A stretch of 64,000 nucleotides of DNA from Bog-756 sp963741055 (GTDB lineage Bacteria > Actinomycetota > Acidimicrobiia > Acidimicrobiales > RAAP-2). A program made the position numbers and the translations under genes. Positions within the stretch are counted from its first letter, which is position 1. Each line of letters begins with the position of its first letter. Shown here piece after piece: positions 7,864 through 16,471 of the stretch. The notes below the pieces were generated by a model. The model searched no databases. It saw only the letters and a list, made by a program, of their open reading frames with translations, and was not told the origin of the DNA. The stretch covers positions 111,477 to 175,476 of the forward strand of contig CAVUGU010000028.1 in NCBI GenBank assembly GCA_963741055.1, in the 5' to 3' direction.

Positions 7864-9244
7864 GACGGGGTTGCGGTCGGTTCCCTCTCCTGGAGAGAGC
7901 GCACCCGGTGCGGTAGGTGACGTGCCCTTCGCGGTCGGACGCGCGGGCCGGCCCGACTTCGTACCCGCCGAGCGCTACTACGACCCGGAGTTCGCCCGAC
8001 TCGAGCGTGCGCATCTCTGGCCTCGGGTCTGGCAGATGGCCTGTCGCCTCGAGGAGATCCCCGCACCCGGCGACTTCGTCGAGTACTCGATCTGCGACCA
8101 GTCGATTCTGGTGGTGCGCGTCGACCAGTCGACGATCGGTGCCTACCAGAACGCGTGCCGCCACCGCGCGACTCAGTTGGCGATGGGTTCGGGCACCTTC
8201 GACAAGGGTCGGATCGTCTGCCCCTTCCACGGATGGCAGTGGAACCTCGAAGGCGAGAACACCTTCGTCTATGGACCGCACGCGTTCGACGCGGCGCTGC
8301 TCGCGCCCGAGGAGCTCTGTCTGCGCCAGGTCCGCGTCGACACCTGGGGCGGGTGTGTATGGATCAACCTCGACCCGGCCGCACCCTCCTTGCTCGAGGC
8401 GCTCGATCCGTTGCCGAGCCTGCTCGACCCGCTCGGCGTCGCAGACATGCGGGTCAACTGGTGGAAGTCGGTCATGCTCCGAGCCAACTGGAAGATGGCC
8501 CAGGAAGCGTTCATGGAGGGCTACCACGTCCCCCAGACCCACCCGCAGCTCACCCTCGGTCACCCCGAGAGCTACGACCCCGACTCTCTCGTCTACTCGG
8601 TCTACGAGCACGGTCACTCGAGCTTCCAGCTCCGTCCCAACGCGCAAGCCGAGAAGGGACGCCAGGTGGGTGTCCCCGAGATCGACGCGATCATCGAGTC
8701 GGTCCACCTCCTCAACGCGGGCCTCGGCGCGATGACCATGGAACGCGACGTGTACGTGGTCGACGGGATGCGCAACCATCCGATCCCGGAGGGCTCGACC
8801 TTCGGCACCGAGTTGGTGAAGGAGATCTACCGCTACGCAGAAGGAGCCGGGATCAAGATGCCCCCACCGGACCCCGCCGCGCTCGCCCGGTGGGGCGGGA
8901 TGTTCTTCCACTTCCCCAACTACTTCGTCCTCCCCCAGTACGGGAACGCGCTCTGCTACCGGTCGCGACCGATCGGGGACGATCCGGAGGCGTGCCTCTT
9001 CGAGCTCTGGTCGGTGTCGATTCCCGCTGCGGGCGACGACGCGGGTCGCCCGGTCGCCGAGGGACCGTATGCGCCCGACGACGAAGCGCATTGGCCTCGC
9101 ATCCCGCTCCAGGACTTCTCCAACATCGAGCGCCAACAGCGCGGGGTGCACGCCCTCGGCTTCGACGGTCCGCGCCTCTCGCACGACTACGAGCAGGGCA
9201 TCACCACCATGCACCGCGAGCTCGACCGCTACCTCGCATCGTGA
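7856..9244 (+). CDS. Rieske non-heme iron oxygenase, alpha subunit
   Basis: 462 residues. The Rieske [2Fe-2S] ligands are Cys101-x-His103 and Cys122-x2-His125 (CRH and CPFH). The mononuclear Fe site follows in EAFMEGYHVPQTH (His224, His229), with the third acidic ligand expected downstream. This is the layout of aromatic-ring-hydroxylating dioxygenase alpha subunits and related demethylases, which need separate electron-transfer partners not found in this window. GTG 7856 overlaps the SnoaL stop, and the TGA overlaps the flavoprotein GTG (GTGA). Substrate unknown; the neighbours suggest a cyclic or steroid-like compound. Confidence 0.9.
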   Translation: MAETGLRSVPSPGESAPGAVGDVPFAVGRAGRPDFVPAERYYDPEFARLERAHLWPRVWQMACRLEEIPAPGDFVEYSICDQSILVVRVDQSTIGAYQNACRHRATQLAMGSGTFDKGRIVCPFHGWQWNLEGENTFVYGPHAFDAALLAPEELCLRQVRVDTWGGCVWINLDPAAPSLLEALDPLPSLLDPLGVADMRVNWWKSVMLRANWKMAQEAFMEGYHVPQTHPQLTLGHPESYDPDSLVYSVYEHGHSSFQLRPNAQAEKGRQVGVPEIDAIIESVHLLNAGLGAMTMERDVYVVDGMRNHPIPEGSTFGTELVKEIYRYAEGAGIKMPPPDPAALARWGGMFFHFPNYFVLPQYGNALCYRSRPIGDDPEACLFELWSVSIPAAGDDAGRPVAEGPYAPDDEAHWPRIPLQDFSNIERQQRGVHALGFDGPRLSHDYEQGITTMHRELDRYLAS

Positions 9245-10917
9245 GCGCTCGGCACGCCGACGGGGGTGGCCCCTCGGGGGCAGAGACCGACATCGTCGTC
9301 GTCGGCACCGGCGGTGCCGCCCTGGTCGCAGCCATCGCCGCGCACGACGGAGGGGCACGGGTCCGGGTCGTCGAGAAGTCCGACTCGGTCGGCGGGACGA
9401 CCGCCGTCTCCGGTGGGGGCATCTGGATGCCCCAGAACCACCAGATGGCCGAGCTCGGGATCGAGGACTCGCGGGAGGAGGCTCTCAACTACATCCGGGT
9501 GATGACGGCAGGCCGGACTCCCGAGGCGCTGCTCGCACGCTTCGTCGACGACGGCCCGGCGATCGTCGCCGGGCTCGAGCGCTCGACGACCTTGCAGCTA
9601 CGCGCGATGAGCTGGCCCGATTACCACCCCGAGATGGACGGGGCGAAGTCGTCGGGCCGCATGCTCGAGCCGGCGCTGTTCGACGCCAAGGTCCTCGGAC
9701 CGTGGCGGGAGCGGCTCCGGCGCCCGCCCGTCCTCGGGATGCCGATCACCCTGCAGGAGAGCACGGTCGAGTGGCGACCCGCCTACTTCCCCGATCGCTT
9801 CGACCTCGCGATGGTCCAACAGCGGATCGCCGAGCATCAGGTCGCCTGCGGGCAGGCGCTCATCGCCGGGTTGCTGGCGGGCTGTCTCGCACGCGGGATC
9901 GAGCCCGAGCTCGAGACGAGCGCGAAGGAACTGGTCATGGCGAACGATTCGGTCGGCGGGCTGGTCGTCGAGCGAACCGGTGGTGGAGGATCGGTCGCGA
10001 TCCCCGCCTCGGCGGTCGTCCTCGCGTCGGGCGGATTCGAATGGAACCCCACACTTCGGACCCGTTTCCTCGCCGGGCCGCTCACCCATCCGCACAGTCC
10101 ACCGGTCAACGACGGGGACGGGCTGTTGATGGCGATGGCCGCAGGGGCCGACCTCGCCAATCTCACCGAGACGTGGTGGTACCCGGCGTCGCACATCCCC
10201 GGCGAGGAGTACGACGGCCATCCGCTCGCTCGCTTCGTCGGGATCGAGCGCACCGCGCCGCACTCGATCATCGTGAACCGTTTCGGCGAGCGCTTCGTGA
10301 ACGAGGCCGCCAATTACAACGACATGATGAAGGCCTTCTTCTCGTTCGACGCCAACGAGTACTCGCCGCGCCACCTGCCTTGCTGGGTGGTCTTCGATCA
10401 CCAGTACCGGTCGCGCTACGGCGTGGTCACTTGCCGGCCCGGCGATCCAGATCCGCCCTGGCTCTACGTGCACGACACGGTGGTCGGCCTGGGCAAGGCC
10501 AGCGGGATCGATCCCGAAGGGCTGCTCGACTCGGTCGAGCGCTGGAACCACCAGGTACGGGACGGGCGCGATCGCGACTTCGGCCGCGGCTCCTCCGCCT
10601 ACGACCGGTTCCACGGGGATCCCTCCGCGCCCCATCCCAACCTGGGCACGATCGAGGAAGGACCGTTCTACGCCCTGCCCATCTACGTCGGCTCGGTCGG
10701 CACCAAGGGCGGACCACGAGTCGACGCCGACGGCCGGATCCAGCACGTGCAGGACCGGCCCGTCCCGGGTCTGTACGGCGCGGGCAACGTGATCGCCAGC
10801 CCCGCGGGCCCCGCCTACTACGGCGGTGGCACCTCGATCGGGATGGGCATCGTCTGGGGTCACCTGGCCGGGACGCACGCCGCGGCGTACGCGACCTCCG
10901 GCGCCGAGGCGTCGTGA
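9241..10917 (+). CDS. FAD-dependent dehydrogenase, KstD/fumarate-reductase type
   Basis: 558-residue flavoprotein. The dinucleotide motif VVVGTGGAALVAAIAAHDGG and VVEKSDSVGGTTAVSGGGIWMP are characteristic of 3-ketosteroid delta1-dehydrogenase and related succinate-dehydrogenase-type flavoproteins. NRFGERFVNEAANYND is the conserved substrate-domain motif, and the C-terminus has the second FAD contact (PVPGLYGAGNVIASPAGPAYYGGG). Probable role: dehydrogenation next to a carbonyl. GTG 9241 and its TGA each overlap a neighbour by four bases, tying it to the Rieske and E1 genes. KstD versus other delta1-type activity cannot be decided here. Confidence 0.87.
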   Translation: MSARHADGGGPSGAETDIVVVGTGGAALVAAIAAHDGGARVRVVEKSDSVGGTTAVSGGGIWMPQNHQMAELGIEDSREEALNYIRVMTAGRTPEALLARFVDDGPAIVAGLERSTTLQLRAMSWPDYHPEMDGAKSSGRMLEPALFDAKVLGPWRERLRRPPVLGMPITLQESTVEWRPAYFPDRFDLAMVQQRIAEHQVACGQALIAGLLAGCLARGIEPELETSAKELVMANDSVGGLVVERTGGGGSVAIPASAVVLASGGFEWNPTLRTRFLAGPLTHPHSPPVNDGDGLLMAMAAGADLANLTETWWYPASHIPGEEYDGHPLARFVGIERTAPHSIIVNRFGERFVNEAANYNDMMKAFFSFDANEYSPRHLPCWVVFDHQYRSRYGVVTCRPGDPDPPWLYVHDTVVGLGKASGIDPEGLLDSVERWNHQVRDGRDRDFGRGSSAYDRFHGDPSAPHPNLGTIEEGPFYALPIYVGSVGTKGGPRVDADGRIQHVQDRPVPGLYGAGNVIASPAGPAYYGGGTSIGMGIVWGHLAGTHAAAYATSGAEAS

Positions 10918-12938
10918 CCGACACGGCACCGGCTCCGCCGCTCGTCGGGGACCGGGTGCGCATGTACGAACTGATGGTGCTCATCCACGCGTGCGACGAA
11001 CGCATCCGGCGCGGCCTCGCCGGTGGCGAGTTCGCCACGACTTACTGGCCCGCGACGGGACAGGAGGCCATCGCTGCGGCGCTCGGCACGGTGCTCCGGA
11101 TCGAGGACCAGCTGGTCTCGACGTATCGGGGCCTGCACGACCAGATCGCGAAGGGCGTGCCGCTCGGACCACTGGTCGCCGAGATCCTCACCCGCGAGAC
11201 CGGGGTCAACGCGGGGAAGGGCGGGGCGATGCACATCTCGTACCCGACCGGGGGACTGGTGCTCTCGACCGGCATCGTCGGGTCGGGGCTCCCGATCGCG
11301 ACCGGCGTCGGGATGGCCCTTCAGCTGAAGGGATCCCAGCACGTGGTCGTCGCCAGCTTCGGCGACGGCGCGACCGGCACCGGCTCCTTCCACGAAGCGG
11401 TCAACCTGGCCGCGCTCTGGCGCCTGCCGGTGGTGCTCCTCTGCCAGAACAACCGCTACGCCGAGATGACCCCGACCGCGGAGGCCCAGCCGGTCGAAGC
11501 GGTCGCGGACCGGGCATCTGCCTACGGCATCGGCGCGGTGACCGTCGACGGCAACGATCCTGACGCGGTGCACGGCGCGCTGTCCGGCGCGGTCGAGCGG
11601 GCGCGTGCCGGCGGGGGCCCGACGCTCGTCGAATGCACGACCTTCCGTTTGTTCGGCCACTACTTCGGCGACCCGATGCGCTACATCCCGGCCGAGGAGC
11701 TCGAAGCGGCCCGGCAGGCGGAGCCGATCGGGCGCTACCGGAGCACGCTCCTGGCCGAGGGTGTGCTGAGCGAGGAGATCGCCGAGGAGATCGAACGCCA
11801 GGCGCGAGACGAGGTGGAGGTGGTGTTCACCGAGGCGCTCGCAGCCGACCTGCCGAGCGGGCTCGCCGCGAAGGTGGACGTGTACGGGGAGGGTGGTGGG
11901 TCGAGCGCGGCCTCGGAGGGCGGTGGGGGCACCGACAGCGGGGCCACCGACGGCGAAGTCACGACGATGAGCATGCGTGAAGCGCTCAACAAAGCGCTCG
12001 ACCGCGCGCTCGCCACCGACCCTGCCGTGGTACTGGTCGGCGAGGACATCGCCGACCCGGGTGGCGGCATCTCGCAGATCACGAAGGGCCTCTCGACCAC
12101 CCACGGTGCCGACCGGGTGAGGGACACCCCGATCTCGGAGGCAGCGATCGTCGGCGCCGCGGTCGGGGCCGCCGCCTCCGGCCTCCGTCCGGTGGCCGAG
12201 GTGATGATCATGGACTTCGTCAGCATCGCGCTCGACCAGTTGGTGAACCATGCCGCCAAATCGCGGTTCATGTCGGGCGGCCGGCTCACGATGCCGCTCA
12301 CCGTGCGCACCGCGGTGTTCGGCGGGATCGGCTCGGGCGCGACCCACTCCCAGACACTCGAGAGCTGGCTCGCGCACATCCCGGGGCTCAAGGTGGTCGT
12401 GCCGAGCTCGCCGGCCGATGCGATGGGACTGCTCACCTCGTGCATCTTCGACGACGATCCCTGTGTCGTGGTCGAAAACGTCGCGCTCTACGGAACGAGC
12501 GGCCCGGTTCCCGAGGGTGACCATCGGGTCCCGATCGGGTCCGCGAACGTGGTACGGCCCGGCACCGACGTCACCATCGTGACCTACGGCAGGACGGTGC
12601 GCGACGCGCTCGCGGCGGCCGAGGAGCTCTCGGCCGAAGACGTCGACGTCGAGGTGGTCGACCTTCGTACCCTGGTGCCACTCGACGCCGAGACCGTGCT
12701 CGAATCGATCGGTCGCACCCGGCGCTGCGTCGTCGCCCACCACGCCACCCGGTTCGCCGGTTTCGGCGCCGAGGTCGCAGGGCTCGTCCACGAGGAGCTG
12801 TTCGGAGAGCTCGAAGCGCCGGTCCAGCGGGTGGGAGCCGCGTTCGCACCGATCGGCTCGGCCCCCACCCTCGAGGCGGCGGTCATGCCCTCGAAAGCCT
12901 CGATCGCCGACGCGGTGCGCGAGACGGTCGGGCGATAG
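10914..12938 (+). CDS. Fused E1 alpha-beta thiamine-dependent 2-oxoacid dehydrogenase
   Basis: 674 residues joining both E1 subunits. Residues 1 to about 325 are E1 alpha: the ThDP motif is FGDGATGTGSFHEAVNLAAL ending in CQNN, with RLFGHYFGDP near the end. A Gly/Ser/Asp-rich linker follows (GEGGGSSAASEGGGGTDSG), then E1 beta (REALNKALDRAL, VGEDIADPGGG, DTPISEAAIVGAAVGAA, VTYGRTVRDALAAAEEL). Such enzymes (pyruvate, branched-chain or acetoin type) decarboxylate a 2-oxo acid and pass the acyl group to a lipoyl arm. No E2 acyltransferase or E3 is present nearby; only the lipoyl protein at 7138. GTG 10914 overlaps the flavoprotein stop. Confidence 0.9.
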   Translation: MTDTAPAPPLVGDRVRMYELMVLIHACDERIRRGLAGGEFATTYWPATGQEAIAAALGTVLRIEDQLVSTYRGLHDQIAKGVPLGPLVAEILTRETGVNAGKGGAMHISYPTGGLVLSTGIVGSGLPIATGVGMALQLKGSQHVVVASFGDGATGTGSFHEAVNLAALWRLPVVLLCQNNRYAEMTPTAEAQPVEAVADRASAYGIGAVTVDGNDPDAVHGALSGAVERARAGGGPTLVECTTFRLFGHYFGDPMRYIPAEELEAARQAEPIGRYRSTLLAEGVLSEEIAEEIERQARDEVEVVFTEALAADLPSGLAAKVDVYGEGGGSSAASEGGGGTDSGATDGEVTTMSMREALNKALDRALATDPAVVLVGEDIADPGGGISQITKGLSTTHGADRVRDTPISEAAIVGAAVGAAASGLRPVAEVMIMDFVSIALDQLVNHAAKSRFMSGGRLTMPLTVRTAVFGGIGSGATHSQTLESWLAHIPGLKVVVPSSPADAMGLLTSCIFDDDPCVVVENVALYGTSGPVPEGDHRVPIGSANVVRPGTDVTIVTYGRTVRDALAAAEELSAEDVDVEVVDLRTLVPLDAETVLESIGRTRRCVVAHHATRFAGFGAEVAGLVHEELFGELEAPVQRVGAAFAPIGSAPTLEAAVMPSKASIADAVRETVGR

Positions 12939-12975
12939 GAGCTTCGGGGCCAGGCTGGCCGCTCCCAAACCCGCC

Positions 12976-12994
12976 CCAGTAATCGGCTTACTGG
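12976..12994. terminator. Bidirectional hairpin between convergent genes
   Basis: CCAGTAA, a five-base loop and TTACTGG form a perfect 7-bp stem midway between the E1 stop (12938) and the phosphoesterase stop. The right arm contains the phosphoesterase TAA itself. No T-tract is visible, so termination strength is uncertain. Confidence 0.45.
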
Positions 12995-14568
12995 TGAGGA
13001 GCGACGCCTGGCGGCGTCGTCGTACAACCGTCGCAGGGTCCCATGCCGGTGAAGTAGCTCGGGATGCTCGGCGAATCGGTCGGTGGGTTGGTCGGCAACA
13101 GCACGGCCGCACGAGGCGTTTGATTGAAGTCGAAGTCCTTGACCAGATTGCCGAGGATCGGCTCGTCTTCACGGACGTTCGGCCTTGGGTCCGGGCGACG
13201 GTCGGTCTTCGGGTTCAGCCGTGATCCGCCGAGGAAGTCGTCCTCGATGAACTTCAGATACGCGTCGCTGCTCAACGTCTGGTGATCGATGGATCCGCTA
13301 TCGGCGTAGGGCGAGATGACCAGCGCGGGGATGCGGAGCCCGTAGCCGTTCTGGTCGACAGGGGGTGGTACGACGTGGTCGTAGAAGCCGCCCCAGTCGT
13401 CCCACTGCAAGAAGATCGCTGTCGAATCCCAGTCCGGACTCTCCATCGCGGCGTTGATGATGGAGGTCACGTAGGCCTGTCCCTGGTGGACGCTCGCCGG
13501 GGGATGCTCGCTGTCGGCCTGCGAGGGGGTGATCCACATGACGTCGGGCAGCGTCCCCGCCTTTGCCGCGGCGAAGTAGTTGTCGAGCGGCTGGATGTTG
13601 CGCAACTGGCCGTCCTTCTGAACGTCCTCGAAGGTGGGCAGCGGGTTCCAGATGCCAGGGGTCAGGTAACTCTGGGAGACCGGCGGGCAGGTCACGGCCG
13701 AGTCGTCGTCGCAGTCGGGTTGATCACCAGTCTGCACGTAGTACGCCCACGGGACGTGCTTGTTGTAGAGGAGCCAGGTGAGGTCGGTCCATGCGTTGGT
13801 GATGTCCGCGGTACCGGTGTCGAGGGCCTGGTCGACGTACTGCTGCATCTGAGCAGGGGTGTAGGGACCCTGGATCTCGTTCTGGCAGCTCGACGGTGCC
13901 GGGCTCGAACACCTGGCCGACCAGCCCGATACGAGGTAGAGGTGGTCGGGGAGCGACCACGACTTCACCGGCTCGAACATGTGGTCGTCGAGCACGAAAT
14001 CCTTCGCGTAGGACCAGTAGTTGGGGATCTCGGCTGCCGTGTGGTACCCCATGACGTCGGGCGTGGCCGAGTTGGAGCACTCGGGGTCGTCCACGTTGAG
14101 CCCGCAGCCCTTCTTGGCGTTGCTCGCCTGCGCGATGAACCCGTCCATCGCCCCGTTGTTGACGTCGAGCCGCGCGTTGCGCTCGCCGTGTGGTCCGCCG
14201 CCGTTGACGTCAGCGGCGTCGTGGTAGGGCTTCTGGCAGCCTCCGGTCGGGATTCGAACACAAACGGTCGGTACTCCATCCTTCATGGGGATGCCGTCCG
14301 CACCGGGGTAGGTCCCGAAGTAACTGTCGAAGGACCGGTTCTCCTGCTCGATGACGATGATGTGCTTGATCTTGTGGATTCCGGCCGGGACCACGTAGCT
14401 CCCCGTCGGCCCGCCACTCACCCGCTCGGAGGGGGCCGCGGATGACGATCCGCACGCTGCGGCGGCGAGGGCGACTGCGGCGAAGAGAGCGAGGGGCGCC
14501 AGAGGGCTCTGAGAGCTCGGCCTGCGCGGAGATCGGGTTTGCCGATTCCGAGTCCTGTAGGTCTTCAT
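12988..14568 (-). CDS. Phosphoesterase-family (phospholipase C / acid phosphatase-like) lipoprotein
   Basis: 526 residues. The N-terminus is basic, then hydrophobic, ending in the lipobox LAAAAC, so it should be a lipid-anchored exported protein. The catalytic family PF04185 is clear from IIVIEQENRSFDSYFGTYPG, then DHMFEPVKSWSLPDHLYLVSG and QWDDWGGFYDHVVPP near the C-terminal half. Homologues cleave phosphate esters (phosphatidylcholine-type phospholipase C, acid phosphatase). Its ATG overlaps the upstream marR stop (ATGA), suggesting a two-gene operon. Substrate not deducible. Confidence 0.87.
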   Translation of the reverse strand: MKTYRTRNRQTRSPRRPSSQSPLAPLALFAAVALAAAACGSSSAAPSERVSGGPTGSYVVPAGIHKIKHIIVIEQENRSFDSYFGTYPGADGIPMKDGVPTVCVRIPTGGCQKPYHDAADVNGGGPHGERNARLDVNNGAMDGFIAQASNAKKGCGLNVDDPECSNSATPDVMGYHTAAEIPNYWSYAKDFVLDDHMFEPVKSWSLPDHLYLVSGWSARCSSPAPSSCQNEIQGPYTPAQMQQYVDQALDTGTADITNAWTDLTWLLYNKHVPWAYYVQTGDQPDCDDDSAVTCPPVSQSYLTPGIWNPLPTFEDVQKDGQLRNIQPLDNYFAAAKAGTLPDVMWITPSQADSEHPPASVHQGQAYVTSIINAAMESPDWDSTAIFLQWDDWGGFYDHVVPPPVDQNGYGLRIPALVISPYADSGSIDHQTLSSDAYLKFIEDDFLGGSRLNPKTDRRPDPRPNVREDEPILGNLVKDFDFNQTPRAAVLLPTNPPTDSPSIPSYFTGMGPCDGCTTTPPGVAPHQ

Positions 14569-15107
14569 TGCCTGTCACCTTTCCTCGGGTGTGCGCCACT
14601 TTCCGTCTCTTCGCCGTCTTCTTCGCCTGTCGCTGAGCGCTCGGTCTCGCGCAGCCCCTCCGCAAGTCGGCGGAGCGCAGGGAGCGCGACTTCGAGCGCC
14701 TGGCGGTCTTCCTGCGAGAGCCTCCCGGCGCCGATGGTCAGCGCAAGAAGCCTGCGGTCGCGGAACGAGTCCATGGCGCTTCGCATGCTGGGCGAGAGTT
14801 CGAGCCGCGCGACCCGGCGGTCGGAATCGTCGGTGCTCCGGAACACCAGATCCGCATCGCTCAACTGGCGTACGAGCGTGCTGACCGTGTTGGGAGCGAG
14901 GTGCAACTCCGAGGCCGCGTCCGCGACCGAGATGCGAGGTCGGCGTCGCAGCAGTCGGACCAGTTCGAGCTGCGCACCGGTGAGACGCTCGAACTCGGTC
15001 GGCCGTCCCGCTCGCCGGCGCACCTGTCGGCCGATCGCCGCGAGGGTTGCGAGCAGCCTCTCACCGAGCGGGTCCTCTGCGTACACGGAGGTCGTCTCAC
15101 TCGTCAT
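14565..15107 (-). CDS. MarR family transcriptional regulator
   Basis: 180 residues. Dimer helix GERLLATLAAIGRQVRRR, then ISVADAASELHLAPNTVSTLVRQLSDADLVFR (helix-turn-helix) and wing STDDSDRRVARLELSP. ATG 15107 (MTSETTS) is preferred over the longer frame because the sequence upstream holds an inverted repeat. The stop overlaps the phosphoesterase ATG by four bases, so the regulator likely controls that gene and itself. The C-terminal tail is Glu/Arg rich. Confidence 0.83.
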   Translation of the reverse strand: MTSETTSVYAEDPLGERLLATLAAIGRQVRRRAGRPTEFERLTGAQLELVRLLRRRPRISVADAASELHLAPNTVSTLVRQLSDADLVFRSTDDSDRRVARLELSPSMRSAMDSFRDRRLLALTIGAGRLSQEDRQALEVALPALRRLAEGLRETERSATGEEDGEETESGAHPRKGDRQ

Positions 15108-15120
15108 CGACGAACAATAG

Positions 15121-15133
15121 CTCTGTCTCAGAG
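15121..15133. promoter_or_regulatory. Short palindrome upstream of the MarR gene
   Basis: CTCTG-TCT-CAGAG lies 14 bases upstream of the MarR ATG. Position and symmetry fit an autoregulatory operator; it is short, so chance cannot be excluded. Confidence 0.35.
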
Positions 15134-15238
15134 GTATTGGTCCGGACCTCGGCGATCCACCGTCCGGTGGGCAGGGCAAGCCGAGTGCGGCGTCGTGGAT
15201 GGGCCAACTGGTCCTTCTGACCAGGGAAAACGACTCCC

Positions 15239-15341
15239 AGAAAAAAATCTCAGAAAATCGCTCAAGTTCCGACCCCGAAGGGTCGATATCGGCGGCGACG
15301 GATACTCGGGGCAGGGCGTCAGTGCCCCTCCATCCGTCGCC
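15239..15341 (-). terminator. Composite hairpin region with UUCG tetraloop, terminator of the DUF202 genes
   Basis: Read on the minus strand (direction of the DUF202 genes, last stop 15368) there is first a long stem: GGCGACGGAT/ATCCGTCGCC, 10 bp, enclosing a second stem GGGGCA/TGCCCC. Next comes GACCC-TTCG-GGGTC at 15284-15271, a classic C(UUCG)G tetraloop hairpin, and then a T-rich stretch with a run of seven T near 15241-15247. Together they look like an intrinsic terminator with an extra upstream RNA structure. Confidence 0.6.
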
Positions 15342-15367
15342 TTGCCACCCTGCTCCGGGTTCCGCCC

Positions 15368-15817
15368 TCAGCGGGCTGAACCACTCCCTACGGGTTCACC
15401 CCACGATTCGAGGATCGACCCTGCGCGTCGCCCGAGGCGGACCGGGCGGCCCCGAGGGACTCTGCTCAGGTGGTGAACGAGCGCGAGGAGAAGTCCAGCC
15501 AACGCGAGCAGCACCGTTCCGATGGTCAGCATCCTGCAGACCTCGGGACCGAGCACCGGGTCCGCCATCGTCCCCTTCCGGCTGCGCCGGGCTACCTGCA
15601 TCCCGAAGCCCCACACGCCCGCGCCGACTGCGATCAGCACGAAGGCGACAACCGAGCGGGTGCCCTCGAGCGGCCAGAGGTGCCGGAGCAGGATCGCGAC
15701 GACGACCAGGGCCGAGAGGCCGGAGCGGTTCCACGCGAGCTCGGTGCGCTCGGCGGCGAGACCGGGATCGCGAGCCGGCTCGTCGGGGTCGCCAGCTGCC
15801 TCCCAGGCATCACCCAC
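15368..15817 (-). CDS. DUF202 membrane protein
   Basis: 149 residues with the DUF202 signature GLAAERTELAWNRSGLSALV leading into the first helix, then two further hydrophobic segments (VVAFVLIAVGAGVWGFGMQV and MLTIGTVLLALAGLLLALVH). DUF202 proteins such as YidH are small inner-membrane proteins of unknown function. It follows another DUF202 gene by 12 bases; such pairs are common in actinobacteria. The basic C-terminal tail (RVPRGRPVRLGRRAGS) faces the cytosol by the positive-inside rule. Confidence 0.82.
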   Translation of the reverse strand: MGDAWEAAGDPDEPARDPGLAAERTELAWNRSGLSALVVVAILLRHLWPLEGTRSVVAFVLIAVGAGVWGFGMQVARRSRKGTMADPVLGPEVCRMLTIGTVLLALAGLLLALVHHLSRVPRGRPVRLGRRAGSILESWGEPVGSGSAR

Positions 15818-15829
15818 CTCCCCCGCCTC

Positions 15830-16186
15830 CTATTTCGGGCCGAAGGCGGCGAGCACCACCGCGATCACCGCGATCACTCCGATCCCGACGGAGAGCACCA
15901 AGGGCATCGGGGAGCGTGGAAGCGGCCGGTTCTTGCGCATGGCCCGCTCGTTCGCCTTCCAGTGGAGAAAGCTGGTGCAGGCGACCAGGGCTCCGAGCGC
16001 GATGAGCGGCAAACCGAGAATCCGCCGTCCGCCGGAGACGTGGAAGTCGGGAAGTAGCTGGGACGCGGCGACGCCGGTCGCGATGAGGGCAAGGGCGGTT
16101 CGGTTCCACGCCAGGAACGTGCGTTCGTTGGCATAGGTGAACCGCACGTCCGGCTCGATCTCGTCGGTGGGCGTCGGATCGCTCAT
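15830..16186 (-). CDS. DUF202 (YidH-like) membrane protein
   Basis: 118 residues. VRFTYANERTFLAWNRTALALIATGVA is the DUF202 core, followed by two more helices (ILGLPLIALGALVACTSFLHW and LVLSVGIGVIAVIAVVLAAFG) and the KANERAMRKN cytoplasmic loop typical of YidH. First gene of the two-gene DUF202 unit and divergent from the CsoR-family gene, with 285 bases between them. Role unknown. Confidence 0.83.
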   Translation of the reverse strand: MSDPTPTDEIEPDVRFTYANERTFLAWNRTALALIATGVAASQLLPDFHVSGGRRILGLPLIALGALVACTSFLHWKANERAMRKNRPLPRSPMPLVLSVGIGVIAVIAVVLAAFGPK

Positions 16187-16418
16187 CGCACCGGTCGCAG
16201 CCTACCGAGGAGCCCCCCTCGTGCCCGGCGATGGTCGCTCCGGTGTCCCACCCTTGTCGTCGCGACGCCGGGGTCGCTCCGTGCCGGAGAAATTGCACGG
16301 GGACTGGGCCGAAGCGGGGCGCGCGCGAATGGCAGTACCCCCCGTGGCAGTGTGGACGCCAGGGACGTGCCATGCCCACCAGTCGGGCAACGGGGCCGCG
16401 AGCTGGTCGCGACTGCGA

Positions 16419-16436
16419 ATACACCTCTGCAGGTAT
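16419..16436. promoter_or_regulatory. Candidate CsoR-family operator
   Basis: ATACACCTCTGCAGGTAT contains the exact inverted pair ACCT-ctgc-AGGT with near-symmetric AT flanks, 36 bases upstream of the CsoR-family ATG. CsoR-type repressors bind inverted sites with GC tracts flanked by TA-type ends, and many repress their own gene. Confidence 0.4.
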
Positions 16437-16471
16437 GGCGAACCCGGATGTGGGTAGAGAGGAGTCTCGGG

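Noticed and set aside
8155..9240. Long N-terminal extension of the flavoprotein frame
   Set aside because: It is an out-of-frame reading of the Rieske gene; the flavin motif starts just after GTG 9241.
14245..14265. tRNA T-loop-like GGATTCGAAC
   Set aside because: It lies inside the conserved phosphoesterase gene, and no acceptor or anticodon stem can be formed around it.
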